Under the pieces are notes generated by a model that saw nothing but the letters and a program-made list of their open reading frames with translations, was not told the origin of the DNA and made no database searches. This document shows, in pieces, positions 6,982 to 15,349 of a DNA stretch of 64,000 nt. The stretch is from Acidimicrobiales bacterium (GTDB taxonomy: Bacteria; Actinomycetota; Acidimicrobiia; Acidimicrobiales; Aldehydirespiratoraceae), in the NCBI GenBank assembly GCA_029246685.1, contig JAQWMR010000016.1, forward strand, positions 836,877 through 900,876, in the 5' to 3' direction. Numbering within the stretch: position 1 is the first letter of the stretch; each line of letters begins with the position of its first letter. Made by a program: the position numbers and the translations under genes.

Positions 6982-8399
6982 GAGAATCGAACGATGATGC
7001 ACGGCCACCCGGTTCCCCGATGAGCACGGTCCCCGAGCAGTGGGCGCTCGGCGAGTGGACGATCCCGAAGGGTCGCTACCTCGACCCGGAGTTCCTCGCC
7101 CTCGAGAACGAGCGCCTCTTCCCCAACGTGTGGCAGATGGCGTGCCGCCAGGAGGAGTTGCCCGAGCCCGGGAGCTTCTACGAGTACACGATCGGCCGAC
7201 AGTCGATCCTGGTCGTGCGCCAGGACGACGGATCGCTCCGCGCAATGCACAACTCGTGCGCCCACCGAGGGATGAAGATCATCGGAGGCTCCGGCAAGGT
7301 CGACGAGTTCCGCTGCCGCTTCCACGGCTGGCGCTACGACGTCGACGGCACCAGCACCTTCCGATTCATGGAGGAGGAGTTCGCGGAACGGCCCGCGCAC
7401 TGCAACAACCTCAGCCAGGTCCATGTGGACTCGTGGGGAGGATGGGTCTTCGTCCACATGGGCGACGATCCGCCCCCGCTCCTGGAATGGCTCGACCCGC
7501 TCCCCACGCTGCTGGCGCCGTTCAACCTCGAAGGCATGCGCTACGCGTGGCGCAAGAGCACCATCGTTCCGTCGAACTGGAAGACCCTGGTCGACGCGTT
7601 CGTCGAGGGCTGGCACAGCACCGGCACCCACCCGCAGATGTTGCGCGTCGACGAGGGCGACCCTCCGTCCGCTCGACCCGCGACCGTCGAGGAGTTCGCC
7701 CATGGCGCGTGGAGCCCGAGCATCATGTACCGGAATCACTCGCGTTTCATCTACACGCCGCGGCCGTTCACCGGCGTGGTCGACCCGGCGAGGGCCGAAC
7801 GCGTCGCCCGGCCCGAGTACTTCGCCACGATGATGGCGTACCAGAACACACACATCGGCTCGCTGGCCACCGCCCGCGACGTCCGAGCCGCTCGTTCGCT
7901 GGTCGACGCCGATCTCGACGGTCCGGTCTTCCCGGCATACATCCAGGCCTGCAAGGAACTGGCGCGGGCCGAGGGGGTCGAGAGCTATCCGAACATGTCG
8001 ATGGACGAGTACGTCGCCGGGAACGGCGACTGGCACGTCACCCCGACGATGGTGTTCCTGGTCGAGCAGTCGTGTGTCCTCGGCTACCGGATGCGTCCGA
8101 ACGGCGACGATCCGGACTCCTGTCTGTGGGACGTCTTCTCGCTGGAGCACATGCGCGAGGACGAGGTCCCGCACACCACCTGGGAGCACTACCCCACCTG
8201 GCGCGACCACGACTGGGGCCAGCTGATCACCCAGGACCTGAAGAACCTCGGCGACATCCAGAAGGGGATGTACAGCCATGGGTTCGACGGCCTGTGGATC
8301 AACACCAAGCAGGAGGGCTCGGTCATCAACCACCACCGGATCGCCGACCGGTTCCTGTTCGGCGTGGACCACGGCGAACCACCACCGTTCGAGATGTAG
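6978..8399 (+). CDS. Rieske non-heme iron oxygenase, alpha (large) subunit
   Basis: 473 residues. The Rieske [2Fe-2S] motif is complete: C94-x-H96 (CAH) and C113-x2-H116 (CRFH), separated by 16 residues. The mononuclear iron region follows as WKTLVDAFVEGWHSTGTH, with two histidines spaced as in ring-hydroxylating oxygenases. The start at 6978 overlaps the previous stop (ATGA); an alternative ATG lies at 7020. The family uses O2 and electrons delivered by a reductase and ferredoxin to hydroxylate, dihydroxylate or demethylate aromatic or alicyclic substrates. No reductase gene is visible here. The preceding NTF2-like protein may be its beta subunit. Confidence 0.93.
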   Translation: MRESNDDARPPGSPMSTVPEQWALGEWTIPKGRYLDPEFLALENERLFPNVWQMACRQEELPEPGSFYEYTIGRQSILVVRQDDGSLRAMHNSCAHRGMKIIGGSGKVDEFRCRFHGWRYDVDGTSTFRFMEEEFAERPAHCNNLSQVHVDSWGGWVFVHMGDDPPPLLEWLDPLPTLLAPFNLEGMRYAWRKSTIVPSNWKTLVDAFVEGWHSTGTHPQMLRVDEGDPPSARPATVEEFAHGAWSPSIMYRNHSRFIYTPRPFTGVVDPARAERVARPEYFATMMAYQNTHIGSLATARDVRAARSLVDADLDGPVFPAYIQACKELARAEGVESYPNMSMDEYVAGNGDWHVTPTMVFLVEQSCVLGYRMRPNGDDPDSCLWDVFSLEHMREDEVPHTTWEHYPTWRDHDWGQLITQDLKNLGDIQKGMYSHGFDGLWINTKQEGSVINHHRIADRFLFGVDHGEPPPFEM

Positions 8400-8423
8400 A
8401 CCGATGCGCCATCGAGGAACTCC

Positions 8424-10409
8424 ATGACCGAGACCGACGACCTTCTCGAGATCTACCGCGTGATGCGCCGGATTCGGGCGACTGACGAACGCTGCCGTAG
8501 CGGACTCCAAGCCGGCGAGTTCGCGTTCAGCGTCTGGCCACCCGAGGGGCAAGAGGCGATCTCGGCGGGCGCCGCTGCCGCTCTCCGACCTGACGACCAG
8601 TGGGTCACCACCTACCGGTGCATCGGCGACGCCGTCGCCAAGGGCGTGTCCGTCGAAGCGCTCGTCGGCGAGTTCCTCGGCACGACGGCAGGCACCTCCG
8701 GAGGGCGGGGCGGCCCGATGGGGATCAACGCGCCCGACGTCGGCCTCATGGCGACCACCGGGATCGTCGGCGCGGGCCCGCCGATCGCAAACGGATTCGC
8801 TTGGGCGAGCCAGCTCGCCGGCGACGACCGGGTCACCATCGTCAGCTTCGGCGACGGTGCGACGAGCATCGGATTCGTCCACGAGGCGATGAATCTGGCC
8901 GCGGCCTGGAAGCTGCCCGTCATCTTCCTGTGTCAGAACAACCTCTACGGCGAGGCGACACCAGTCGCCGACTACACCGCCACCGAGCGCTTCTCTGATC
9001 GAGCCGCCGGCTACGGGATGCCCGGCGTGACCGTCGACGGCACCGATCCGGTCGCGGTGCGAATGGCAATGGCCGACGCGGCGGCACGGGCTCGGGCCGG
9101 CGACGGCCCGAGCATGGTCGAAGCGGTCGCCCACCGGCTGAACGGGCACTACTTCGGGGACCCCGGCGTGTATGTCGACCAGGATCGTCTGGCGACTGCC
9201 AAGGAGAACGAGCCTGTGGGCGCGCTGCGAACTCGGCTTCTCGGCCAGGGCGTCGACGAGGCGACGCTGATGGCGATCGACGCCGAGGAGACCGCAGCCG
9301 TCGACGCCGCGGTTGAACGGGCGAAGGCCGCACCCGTGGCGGAGCCGGACACGGTGTTCGAGCACGTCTACGCCGGGGCCACCGGGCCCGGCGACGTCGT
9401 CCACACGGCCCCGATGCCGGCTGCGATTCCGAGCGGCCCGACGACCGACATGGGACTGGCCAGCGCCGTCAACGCGGCGATGCGCCAGGCGCTCGCCGCC
9501 GACCCACGTGTGGTCATACTCGGCGAGGACATCGCCGACCCGATGGGCGGCCTCTTCAAAGCGACCGCCGGCCTTTCAACCGAGTTCGGCGATCGGGTCC
9601 GGTCCACGCCCATCGCGGAGACGGCGATCGTCGGCGCCGCCATCGGCGCGTCCGCGGCGGGAATGCGTCCGGTCGCCGAGATCATGTTCTGTGACTTCCT
9701 CGGCGTCTGCATGGATCAGCTCGCGAACCACGCGGCCAAGATGCGCTACATGACCGGTGGCAACGTCACCGCGCCGCTCACCCTGCGAACGGTTGTCGGC
9801 ACCGGCAACGGTCCGCAGCACTCGCAGTCGTTCGAGGCCTGGGCGATGCACGTGCCGGGCCTGAAGGTCGTCTATCCGGCGAACGCAGCCGACGCGAAGG
9901 GCCTGCTGATGGCCTGCATCGAGGACCCCGACCCGTGCGTCTTCATCGAGGGCATGCCGCTTCTCTACGCAAAGATGCCGGTGCCCGACGAGGCCTATTC
10001 GCTTCCTCTCGGCGTCGCGAGCGTTCCGCGGGAGGGCACCGACGTCAGCGTGATCGCGTGGGGGCCGATGGTCGGAACGGCGCTCCGAGTCGCCGATGAC
10101 CTCGCGGAAGACGGAGTCTCGGTCGAGGTCGTCGATCTTCGCACATTGCTCCCACTCGACCTGCCGACCGTCCTCGAGTCGGTGTCCAAGACCCGCCGGG
10201 CCGTCGTCGCGCAAGGATCCGTCGGCTTTGCGGGCGCAGGAGCGGAGATTGCCGCGCAGATCAACGAGCACCGGTTCGGCCAGCTCGACGCGCCGGTCGC
10301 TCGCGTTGCCGCAGCGTTCACGCCGGTCCCACATGCCGCACCGCTGATCGGTGCCCATCAGCCGGGGCACCGAGATCTCGAGGCTGCGGTTCGGCGCGTC
10401 GTCGGCTAG
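8424..10409 (+). CDS. fused alpha-beta thiamine-diphosphate 2-oxoacid (or acetoin) dehydrogenase E1
   Basis: 661 residues joining the two E1 subunits into one chain. The alpha half (about 1-320) has the TPP/Mg motif GDGATS (143-148) ending in NN at 172-173, and the GGRGGPMG loop. The beta half (about 330-661) begins TTDMGLASAVNAAMRQAL and carries GEDIADPMGGLFKAT, TPIAETAIVG and the C-terminal transketolase-like domain (VIAWGPMVGTALRVAD). Branched-chain, pyruvate and acetoin E1 enzymes usually have separate alpha and beta genes; the alpha half most resembles the acetoin type. It decarboxylates or cleaves its substrate and transfers the acyl group to a lipoyl domain, and the free lipoyl protein at 4347 is the obvious local acceptor. 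Ribosome site GAGGAA precedes the ATG. No E2 or E3 gene is present. Confidence 0.9.
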   Translation: MTETDDLLEIYRVMRRIRATDERCRSGLQAGEFAFSVWPPEGQEAISAGAAAALRPDDQWVTTYRCIGDAVAKGVSVEALVGEFLGTTAGTSGGRGGPMGINAPDVGLMATTGIVGAGPPIANGFAWASQLAGDDRVTIVSFGDGATSIGFVHEAMNLAAAWKLPVIFLCQNNLYGEATPVADYTATERFSDRAAGYGMPGVTVDGTDPVAVRMAMADAAARARAGDGPSMVEAVAHRLNGHYFGDPGVYVDQDRLATAKENEPVGALRTRLLGQGVDEATLMAIDAEETAAVDAAVERAKAAPVAEPDTVFEHVYAGATGPGDVVHTAPMPAAIPSGPTTDMGLASAVNAAMRQALAADPRVVILGEDIADPMGGLFKATAGLSTEFGDRVRSTPIAETAIVGAAIGASAAGMRPVAEIMFCDFLGVCMDQLANHAAKMRYMTGGNVTAPLTLRTVVGTGNGPQHSQSFEAWAMHVPGLKVVYPANAADAKGLLMACIEDPDPCVFIEGMPLLYAKMPVPDEAYSLPLGVASVPREGTDVSVIAWGPMVGTALRVADDLAEDGVSVEVVDLRTLLPLDLPTVLESVSKTRRAVVAQGSVGFAGAGAEIAAQINEHRFGQLDAPVARVAAAFTPVPHAAPLIGAHQPGHRDLEAAVRRVVG

Positions 10410-10419
10410 CTCGGCGATC

Positions 10420-10425
10420 TACGAT
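10420..10425 (+). promoter_or_regulatory. leaderless -10 box for the gene at 10433
   Basis: TACGAT, seven bases before the ATG at 10433. Confidence 0.5.
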
Positions 10426-10432
10426 CGTCCGC

Positions 10433-11404
10433 ATGCTCCTGGGCGTCTCCGACAACGCGATCCGGCTCGAGCCGGCGTTCCCGGACCGCGCCGCCGTGCA
10501 CGACCTCATCGTGGGGGCCGGGCCGTTCGTCCCGCTCGCCCGCACGGCGCAGACCGAGGACGAGGAGAAGGAGTCCGGTCGCGCGGCGGTCGACTACGTG
10601 CCCCCGTGGTTCCGTCGGGACCTCGCGACCGAGGGAGTAGTACGGGTCGACGGTGCCGAACTGATCCTTCACAACCCGGTATTCCTCGGCGCCGCGCTCG
10701 GGGTCTACCCGGGATCGACGATCGCCGAGCCGACCACGGTCTATGTGAACGTGATGGCACCCACACCGTTCCCGTTCGTCTCCCATCGCGACATCCCGGT
10801 TTTTCGGCGAGCGAACCGCTGGAACTGCCCGGTCTGGCTCCTCGGCAAGATGCTGCGATCCGGACTCTTCGAAAAGGAACGGATCAGGCTCGCCACCGCG
10901 GTGGCGTGGTTCTACGACGGCGTGGGGGGCGAGTTTCACTACTGGCCCGATGGCATCGAAGGGGAGTCCCACGTCGAGGGGCCACCGTTCGGCAACGTCG
11001 CCGTCGTCGCGGACAACGAGCGCGTCTTCCACGGAGTTGCATCGGTTGGTGACCGGGCCAAGGCGCACCGCGAGAGCCTCACCTTCGATGCCGAGATGGT
11101 TCACGACGACGGTGTGTGGACGATCCTCGACCCCGCTCCGGTCGCCACCCACCCCGCCGACGACATCCGCGTCACCATCTCGTGGAAGGCGGAGGTGTTC
11201 GCTGATGAGACCGAACGTGACGCGGTGCGAACCGACGGTGACGATCTCCCGGTCGGCATGATCGTCGACCGATTCCTCGCTGACCTCGAGGCCATGGGCA
11301 TCAACGCCGTCGCACCAGACGACCCGCTTCACGACACGGAGTGGATGGACCTGCTGGAGACCGCGTATCCATCCCCCGCCCCGCCTATTCCGTCGGCGCG
11401 CTAG
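10433..11404 (+). CDS. uncharacterised protein, possible 2-oxoglutarate/Fe(II)-dependent dioxygenase fold
   Basis: 323 residues, not confidently recognised. A possible iron-binding facial triad is visible: H-R-D (H-x-D) in FPFVSHRDIPVF at about residues 104-112, and a later His in NERVFHGVASVGDR at about 198-204. The latter is preceded by GGEFHYWPDG and followed by an arginine, as in 2-oxoglutarate dioxygenases, where GGxLxxY, a distal His and an Arg appear in that order. That is inference from motif spacing. It has its own leaderless promoter (TACGAT, N7, ATG), so it is not strictly co-transcribed with the E1 gene 23 bases upstream. It runs convergently with the MaoC-like gene, three bases apart. 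Confidence 0.6.
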   Translation: MLLGVSDNAIRLEPAFPDRAAVHDLIVGAGPFVPLARTAQTEDEEKESGRAAVDYVPPWFRRDLATEGVVRVDGAELILHNPVFLGAALGVYPGSTIAEPTTVYVNVMAPTPFPFVSHRDIPVFRRANRWNCPVWLLGKMLRSGLFEKERIRLATAVAWFYDGVGGEFHYWPDGIEGESHVEGPPFGNVAVVADNERVFHGVASVGDRAKAHRESLTFDAEMVHDDGVWTILDPAPVATHPADDIRVTISWKAEVFADETERDAVRTDGDDLPVGMIVDRFLADLEAMGINAVAPDDPLHDTEWMDLLETAYPSPAPPIPSAR

Positions 11405-11407
11405 CCG

Positions 11408-12124
11408 TCAGCGAGGGAGCCGGACGATCGCTTCGTGCTCCACGGCAGCCACCGGCGTTCCGTCGATGGAGATCCGGACGTCGACGACGGCCCGTTCACC
11501 GCTGCGAGTCTCGAAGCGATCGATCTCGAATGCCTCCACGACGGCGGTCTCGCCGGGGCGAGCAAGACCGAGATGGCGGATGATGCTGCGGGTGTGCACC
11601 CACGCTCCGTCCACCAGCTGCGTCGAGAAGACTCGATTGGCGAGGCTCGGCCAGACCACTGGATGGACGAGGTTGCGCTCGGCATAGAGCGGGAGGTCCT
11701 CCCCTGCCCGAGCGGCGTAGCCGGCCCACCGATCGTCCAGTTCGGCGACCAACGGTTCGAGGCGCTTGCCAGTCGGTTCACCTGGTTCCTCATGCCCGCC
11801 CTCGACCTCGCAAGTGGCCGCGACCGCGTCACCGACGCGAGCTTCGATCGTCCAGCCGTCCGTCGCATCGATCGGTTCGACGTTGACCTGTTCGTCGGCC
11901 AGCACCGGGCAGCGAAAGCGCACTGTCGCCGTTCCGCCGAGGACCCAGTCCTCGCCCCAGGCGGCAGCGGCGGGCCGCGAGAGGTAGGCGTAGATCGTGG
12001 TACCGGCCACCACGGCGCCGTCGTAGCCCGCCGCCAGTCCCCCGGCCTCGGTGTGGACCGGATTGTCGGCGTGTTCGGCCAGGTTGACGGCAGCGATCGC
12101 CCACGGCTCCAGCGTTAGTGACAT
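11408..12124 (-). CDS. MaoC-like hot-dog-fold protein (acyl-CoA hydratase-like)
   Basis: 238 residues. The N-terminal part has the hydratase-2 (MaoC) overhang motif in the form AEHADNPVHTEAGGLAAGYDG, followed by the long hot-dog helix (VVAGTTIYAYLS). In the classical motif G-D-x-N-P-L-H the catalytic Asp would fall at Ala and the His is kept, so hydratase activity is uncertain. The C-terminal half contains a second set of strands, consistent with a double hot-dog. The start is supported by TAGCGT eight bases upstream on the minus strand. It stands alone, convergent with the gene ending at 11404, and may belong functionally to the acyl-CoA island. Confidence 0.72.
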   Translation of the reverse strand: MSLTLEPWAIAAVNLAEHADNPVHTEAGGLAAGYDGAVVAGTTIYAYLSRPAAAAWGEDWVLGGTATVRFRCPVLADEQVNVEPIDATDGWTIEARVGDAVAATCEVEGGHEEPGEPTGKRLEPLVAELDDRWAGYAARAGEDLPLYAERNLVHPVVWPSLANRVFSTQLVDGAWVHTRSIIRHLGLARPGETAVVEAFEIDRFETRSGERAVVDVRISIDGTPVAAVEHEAIVRLPR

Positions 12125-12132
12125 GGCGCGAG

Positions 12133-12138
12133 ACGCTA
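12133..12138 (-). promoter_or_regulatory. leaderless -10 box for the MaoC-like gene
   Basis: TAGCGT on the minus strand, eight bases before the ATG at 12124. Confidence 0.45.
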
Positions 12139-12255
12139 GACGCGCCAGTGCGGAACCGGGTTGTGATCGCGGGGTTCCTGCCGTACCTTTTGACTCTCCA
12201 CGTGGGTGATCTCACGTCACGCTCGTGGAATCTTCGCTCGGTTCGCCGAGCGGGG

Positions 12256-12333
12256 GGTCCTGTAGATCAGTTTGGAGTGATCGCCACCCTGTCAAGGTGG
12301 AGGCCGCGGGTTCAAATCCCGTCAGGACCGCCA
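12256..12333 (+). tRNA. tRNA-Asp (anticodon GTC)
   Basis: A complete cloverleaf: acceptor GGTCCTG/CAGGACC, anticodon stem CCACC/GGTGG with loop CTGTCAA (anticodon GTC at 12291-12293), T-loop GTTCAAATC, discriminator G and encoded CCA at 12331-12333. Confidence 0.96.
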
Positions 12334-12334
12334 C

Positions 12335-12358
12335 ACGGCCAGCCTCCGGGCTGGCCGT
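12335..12358 (+). terminator. hairpin between tRNA-Asp and tRNA-Phe
   Basis: ACGGCCAGCC and GGCTGGCCGT form a perfect 10-bp stem with a TCCG loop, followed by only TT and a purine-rich stretch. It may be a processing hairpin or a weak terminator between the two tRNAs. Confidence 0.5.
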
Positions 12359-12364
12359 TTGTGG

Positions 12365-12440
12365 GGTCGGGTAGCTCAGTCGGCAGAGCGACCGCCTGAA
12401 AAGCGGTAGGTCCGGGGATCGACGCCCCGCCCGACCACCA
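12365..12440 (+). tRNA. tRNA-Phe (anticodon GAA)
   Basis: Acceptor GGTCGGG/CCCGACC, D-arm with AGCTC, anticodon stem CCGCC/GGCGG-type with loop CTGAAAA (anticodon GAA at 12398-12400), T-arm CGGGG/CCCCG around ATCGACG, discriminator A and encoded CCA. Confidence 0.96.
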
Positions 12441-12446
12441 CCCACA

Positions 12447-12480
12447 GCGACCCGGCCTCGTGCCGGGTCGCCAGTGTTTT
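12447..12480 (+). terminator. rho-independent terminator after tRNA-Phe
   Basis: GCGACCCGGC and GCCGGGTCGC form a perfect 10-bp stem with a CTCGT loop, followed within five bases by TTTT. It ends the two-tRNA transcript and faces the end of the minus-strand methyltransferase gene. Confidence 0.8.
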
Positions 12481-12486
12481 ATCCTA

Positions 12487-13144
12487 CTAGCGGAGTCGAA
12501 GGCGACGACGCCAGCGATCGCGCCGGGTGCGCTCCATGACGTAGGGCTGCTCGGAATGTCCAGGCAGGAACCGGCGGCCACTTGTCTTGCGCCAGACCTC
12601 GAGCTTGCCGAACGAATCGATGCGCTCGAAGTCGGGTTCGGCGTCGAGGAGCCGGGTCAGCTCGGCGATCGCGTAGATCGACACGTCGTCGATCAGAAGT
12701 AGCGCACCCTTTGCCAGGACCGAGTTGAGGTAGCAGAAATCGACGAAGACGGTCGGCCAGCCATGGCCGCCGTCGATCAGGGCGACGTCGTACCGAGCGT
12801 CTCCATCGGTGACGGTCGGCAACACGAGCTCAGACCGGCCGCTGTGGTACTCGAGCCGATCGACCGGGGCGCCCAGGTCGCTTCCGGCGTCTCGAATCCG
12901 CCGTTCGAGCTCATCGTCGTACGCGACCGAGACCACGCGGGCGGGGTCGAGATGGAGAAACGTCAGGGTTGAGTTCCCGGCGCCTGTTTCGATGATTCGG
13001 GCACCGCCGTCGGGGTGATCCCGCCGGATGTGCTCGGCGATCATCCTGAGGTGCTCCGGTTTGAACCCGCCCGTCCCCCCGGGTCGCGCCGCCATCCCAG
13101 GAGTGCAGCAATGGCAGACCAGCCAGGTAGTCGTCGAAGTCCAT
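12487..13144 (-). CDS. class I SAM-dependent methyltransferase, apparent frameshift near the 5' end
   Basis: The natural start is the ATG at 13144, four bases after the upstream gene's stop, giving MDFDDYLAGLPLLHSWDGGA. That frame degenerates after a run of six G (plus-strand C6 at 13075-13080), while the adjacent frame continues as GTGGFKPEHLRMIAEHI and on to the stop at 12487. Removing one G joins them into about 218 residues. The body is a Rossmann methyltransferase of the Methyltransf_24 kind: IIETGAGNSTLTFL (SAM loop), VVSVAYDDELERRI, and YDVALIDGGHGWPTVFVDFCYL with acidic motif II. The substrate is unknown. Either a sequencing error in the homopolymer or a real disabling mutation explains the break. 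Confidence 0.75.
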
Positions 13145-13148
13145 GCGC

Positions 13149-15308
13149 TCAGCCGAGGGCGCGGGCCGCGTGGAAGCCCTCGCTCATGGCGCCTTCGAGG
13201 TACCCGACACCAGTGCAATCGCCAATGACGACGGGGTCGAAGCCCGCGGCCCGGAACTGGTTGGGAACCCGTTCGTCAGCGACAAGCCCGATGGCGATCA
13301 CCACGGAGTCGACCTCGATCGTCGAAGCGACGCCTTCGTCGCCATCACCGATCGTGTAGTGGACGACACCGGCACCGATCTCGTTGACAGTGGCTTCCGT
13401 GATGAGGTCTACGCCGTGGTCACGCAGGTCGGTGAGGACCCGCCAACGCCGCGGGTGCGCCATCTCTGTGGCGAGTACGTCGTTGTCGTCGAGCACGGTC
13501 ACGCTTCGGCCCCGATCGACGAGGAACTCGGCGAGTTCGATCCCGACGAGTCCGCCACCGATGATCGCGACGCGTTTGCCGATCGGCATGTAGTACTCGG
13601 TGAGCTTGGCGAGCCGATCCGGGTCCTTGAGTAGGCCGAGCCAGCGACCGACCTTCGCGGCGACACGACCGACGAACGGCAGCTTCTTGAGGGCGGCGGA
13701 CACGTCGCCGCTTCCGGTCAACATCGCGCGGAGGTCATCTCCGTCGACGACGAGATTCTGCGTGGCGCCAGGGATGTTCGATCGTTGCCGAGCCGCTCCG
13801 GTCGCCACGATGACGGCGTCCGGCGAGAGCGCTCTCACCGCGTCCGGCGTGGCCGGCGTCTCGAGCCGGACGTCGACCTCGAGCTCGCTCATCTGTCGCG
13901 TCAGCCACGTGAGCAGTCGGTGGTTGGGCTCATAGACGAGGGCAGCGAACCGCAGCGCCCCGCCGAGTTGGGCGCTCGCCTCGAACACCGTCACGTCGTG
14001 GCCCCGAAGCGCGGCCACGCGGGCGGCCTCCATTCCGGCTGGTCCGCCCCCGACGACGACCACGCGTTTGGACACCGCTGCCGTCGACCGCTCGACCTCG
14101 CTGAGCTCCAACTCATTGGCGAGTACGGGATTGACTGCGCATCGCACTCGCTCGTCGAAGAACGGACGGGCGACGCACGTGTAGCAGTTGATGCACGGCC
14201 GGATGTCGGCCTCTCGCCCCTCCACCAGCTTCTTGGCCGTCTCCGCGTCGGCGAGCATCTGGCGGCCCATCGCGATCAGGTCCGCTTTGCCGCAGGCGAT
14301 CATGTCGTCGCCCACCTCGGGACGGATCCGCCCGACGCCGATGACGGGCACGTCGACAACCGTCTTGAGTCGGCCGCTGAGCGCGCTGTGCTTCGCCTCC
14401 GTGTGGGGCAGCGTTCCTTCGGTGAACGCGGACGCGTCGGTCATGTCGCCGTAAGCGCTCACGTGGATCGCATCCGCACCCGCTTCGACGGCGAGGCGAG
14501 CGGTCACCTCGGTGTCCTCGAACACGATTCCGTCGGGCGTTCGGTACTCGAGCGCGTCGAGACGGACCATGACCGGGAACTCGGCGCCGCACCGCTCCTT
14601 CACCTCGGTGATCACCTCGCAGAGGAACCGCGAACGGTTCTCCACGGACCCGCCGTACTCGTCGTCGCGCGTGTTGTACGCCTTGGAGAGGAAGCCGGAG
14701 AGAAGGTAGCCATGCGCACCGTGGATCTCCACGCCGTCGAATCCACCGTCTCGGGCCCGCACCGCGGCGCTTGCGAACTCGTCTGTCACCCGCGCGATGT
14801 CGTCGTGATCCATCGATCGGTAGGCGGGAGCCCGCCCGCCGCTCGCCTTGGCCATCTTCATCATCTCGTCGACTGTCAGATCGCTCGCCATCGTCATCGA
14901 GCCGCGGAACGCCGGCTCGGAGGGAACCAGCACGTCGCGACCCTCGATGGTGTCGACCCGAGAGATCTTTCCGTGGTGGACCAGCTGCAGGGCGATCTTT
15001 GCGCCGTGCGCATGCACTCGCGCGGTGAGCTCGCGGAACGGCGCAACGAATGCGTCGTCAGAGACGCCGAGCTGATGAATCGAATTCGCGCCCAGCGGAT
15101 ATGCGATCGCCGCGACCTCCGTGATGATCAGGCCGACCCCGCCGCGCGCCCGTTCCTCGTAATAGGCGGCAATGGCGTCGTTCGCCCTGCCGTCGCTGTC
15201 AACGATCTCGACGCCCATCGGGGCCATCACGATCCGGTTGCGCAGATCCATCGTGCCGATCGAGACCGGCGACAGCAGATGGCGATAGACGGGCGCAGGC
15301 GCGTTCAT
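13149..15308 (-). CDS. FMN/Fe-S/FAD oxidoreductase of the 2,4-dienoyl-CoA reductase (old yellow enzyme plus flavoprotein) type
   Basis: 719 residues. The N-terminal TIM barrel (about 1-370) is of the old yellow enzyme class (NRIVMAPMG, ALQLVHHGKIS, GVEIHGAHGYLLSGFLS). A four-cysteine cluster follows (CINCYTC, then RCAVNP), binding [4Fe-4S]. The C-terminal part has two dinucleotide folds: VVVVGGGPAGMEAA for FAD and VAIIGGGLVGIELAE for NAD(P)H. This is the architecture of FadH/trimethylamine dehydrogenase-type enzymes, which pass electrons from NADPH through FAD and Fe-S to FMN. The start at 15308 is supported by TAGGGT seven bases upstream. It could reduce dienoyl-CoA intermediates of unsaturated acyl chains or other enones. 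Confidence 0.9.
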   Translation of the reverse strand: MNAPAPVYRHLLSPVSIGTMDLRNRIVMAPMGVEIVDSDGRANDAIAAYYEERARGGVGLIITEVAAIAYPLGANSIHQLGVSDDAFVAPFRELTARVHAHGAKIALQLVHHGKISRVDTIEGRDVLVPSEPAFRGSMTMASDLTVDEMMKMAKASGGRAPAYRSMDHDDIARVTDEFASAAVRARDGGFDGVEIHGAHGYLLSGFLSKAYNTRDDEYGGSVENRSRFLCEVITEVKERCGAEFPVMVRLDALEYRTPDGIVFEDTEVTARLAVEAGADAIHVSAYGDMTDASAFTEGTLPHTEAKHSALSGRLKTVVDVPVIGVGRIRPEVGDDMIACGKADLIAMGRQMLADAETAKKLVEGREADIRPCINCYTCVARPFFDERVRCAVNPVLANELELSEVERSTAAVSKRVVVVGGGPAGMEAARVAALRGHDVTVFEASAQLGGALRFAALVYEPNHRLLTWLTRQMSELEVDVRLETPATPDAVRALSPDAVIVATGAARQRSNIPGATQNLVVDGDDLRAMLTGSGDVSAALKKLPFVGRVAAKVGRWLGLLKDPDRLAKLTEYYMPIGKRVAIIGGGLVGIELAEFLVDRGRSVTVLDDNDVLATEMAHPRRWRVLTDLRDHGVDLITEATVNEIGAGVVHYTIGDGDEGVASTIEVDSVVIAIGLVADERVPNQFRAAGFDPVVIGDCTGVGYLEGAMSEGFHAARALG

Positions 15309-15315
15309 ACGCCCG

Positions 15316-15321
15316 ACCCTA
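15316..15321 (-). promoter_or_regulatory. leaderless -10 box for the dienoyl-CoA reductase-type gene
   Basis: TAGGGT on the minus strand, seven bases before the ATG at 15308. Confidence 0.5.
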
Positions 15322-15349
15322 CGGCCGGGCCCGATCGCGTGACGAACCG

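Noticed and set aside
6876..9404. An 842-codon open frame on the minus strand opposite the Rieske and E1 genes
   Set aside because: It is antisense to two genes with intact motifs, is low-complexity Arg/Gly/His-rich sequence, and arises because high GC at third positions removes stops on the other strand.
12256..12440. Integrated element attached to tRNA-Asp or tRNA-Phe
   Set aside because: No integrase gene or direct repeat of the tRNA 3' ends was seen nearby.
13070..13090. Programmed ribosomal frameshift in the methyltransferase gene
   Set aside because: There is a homopolymer but no stimulatory pseudoknot or stop codon arrangement typical of recoding; an indel is simpler.
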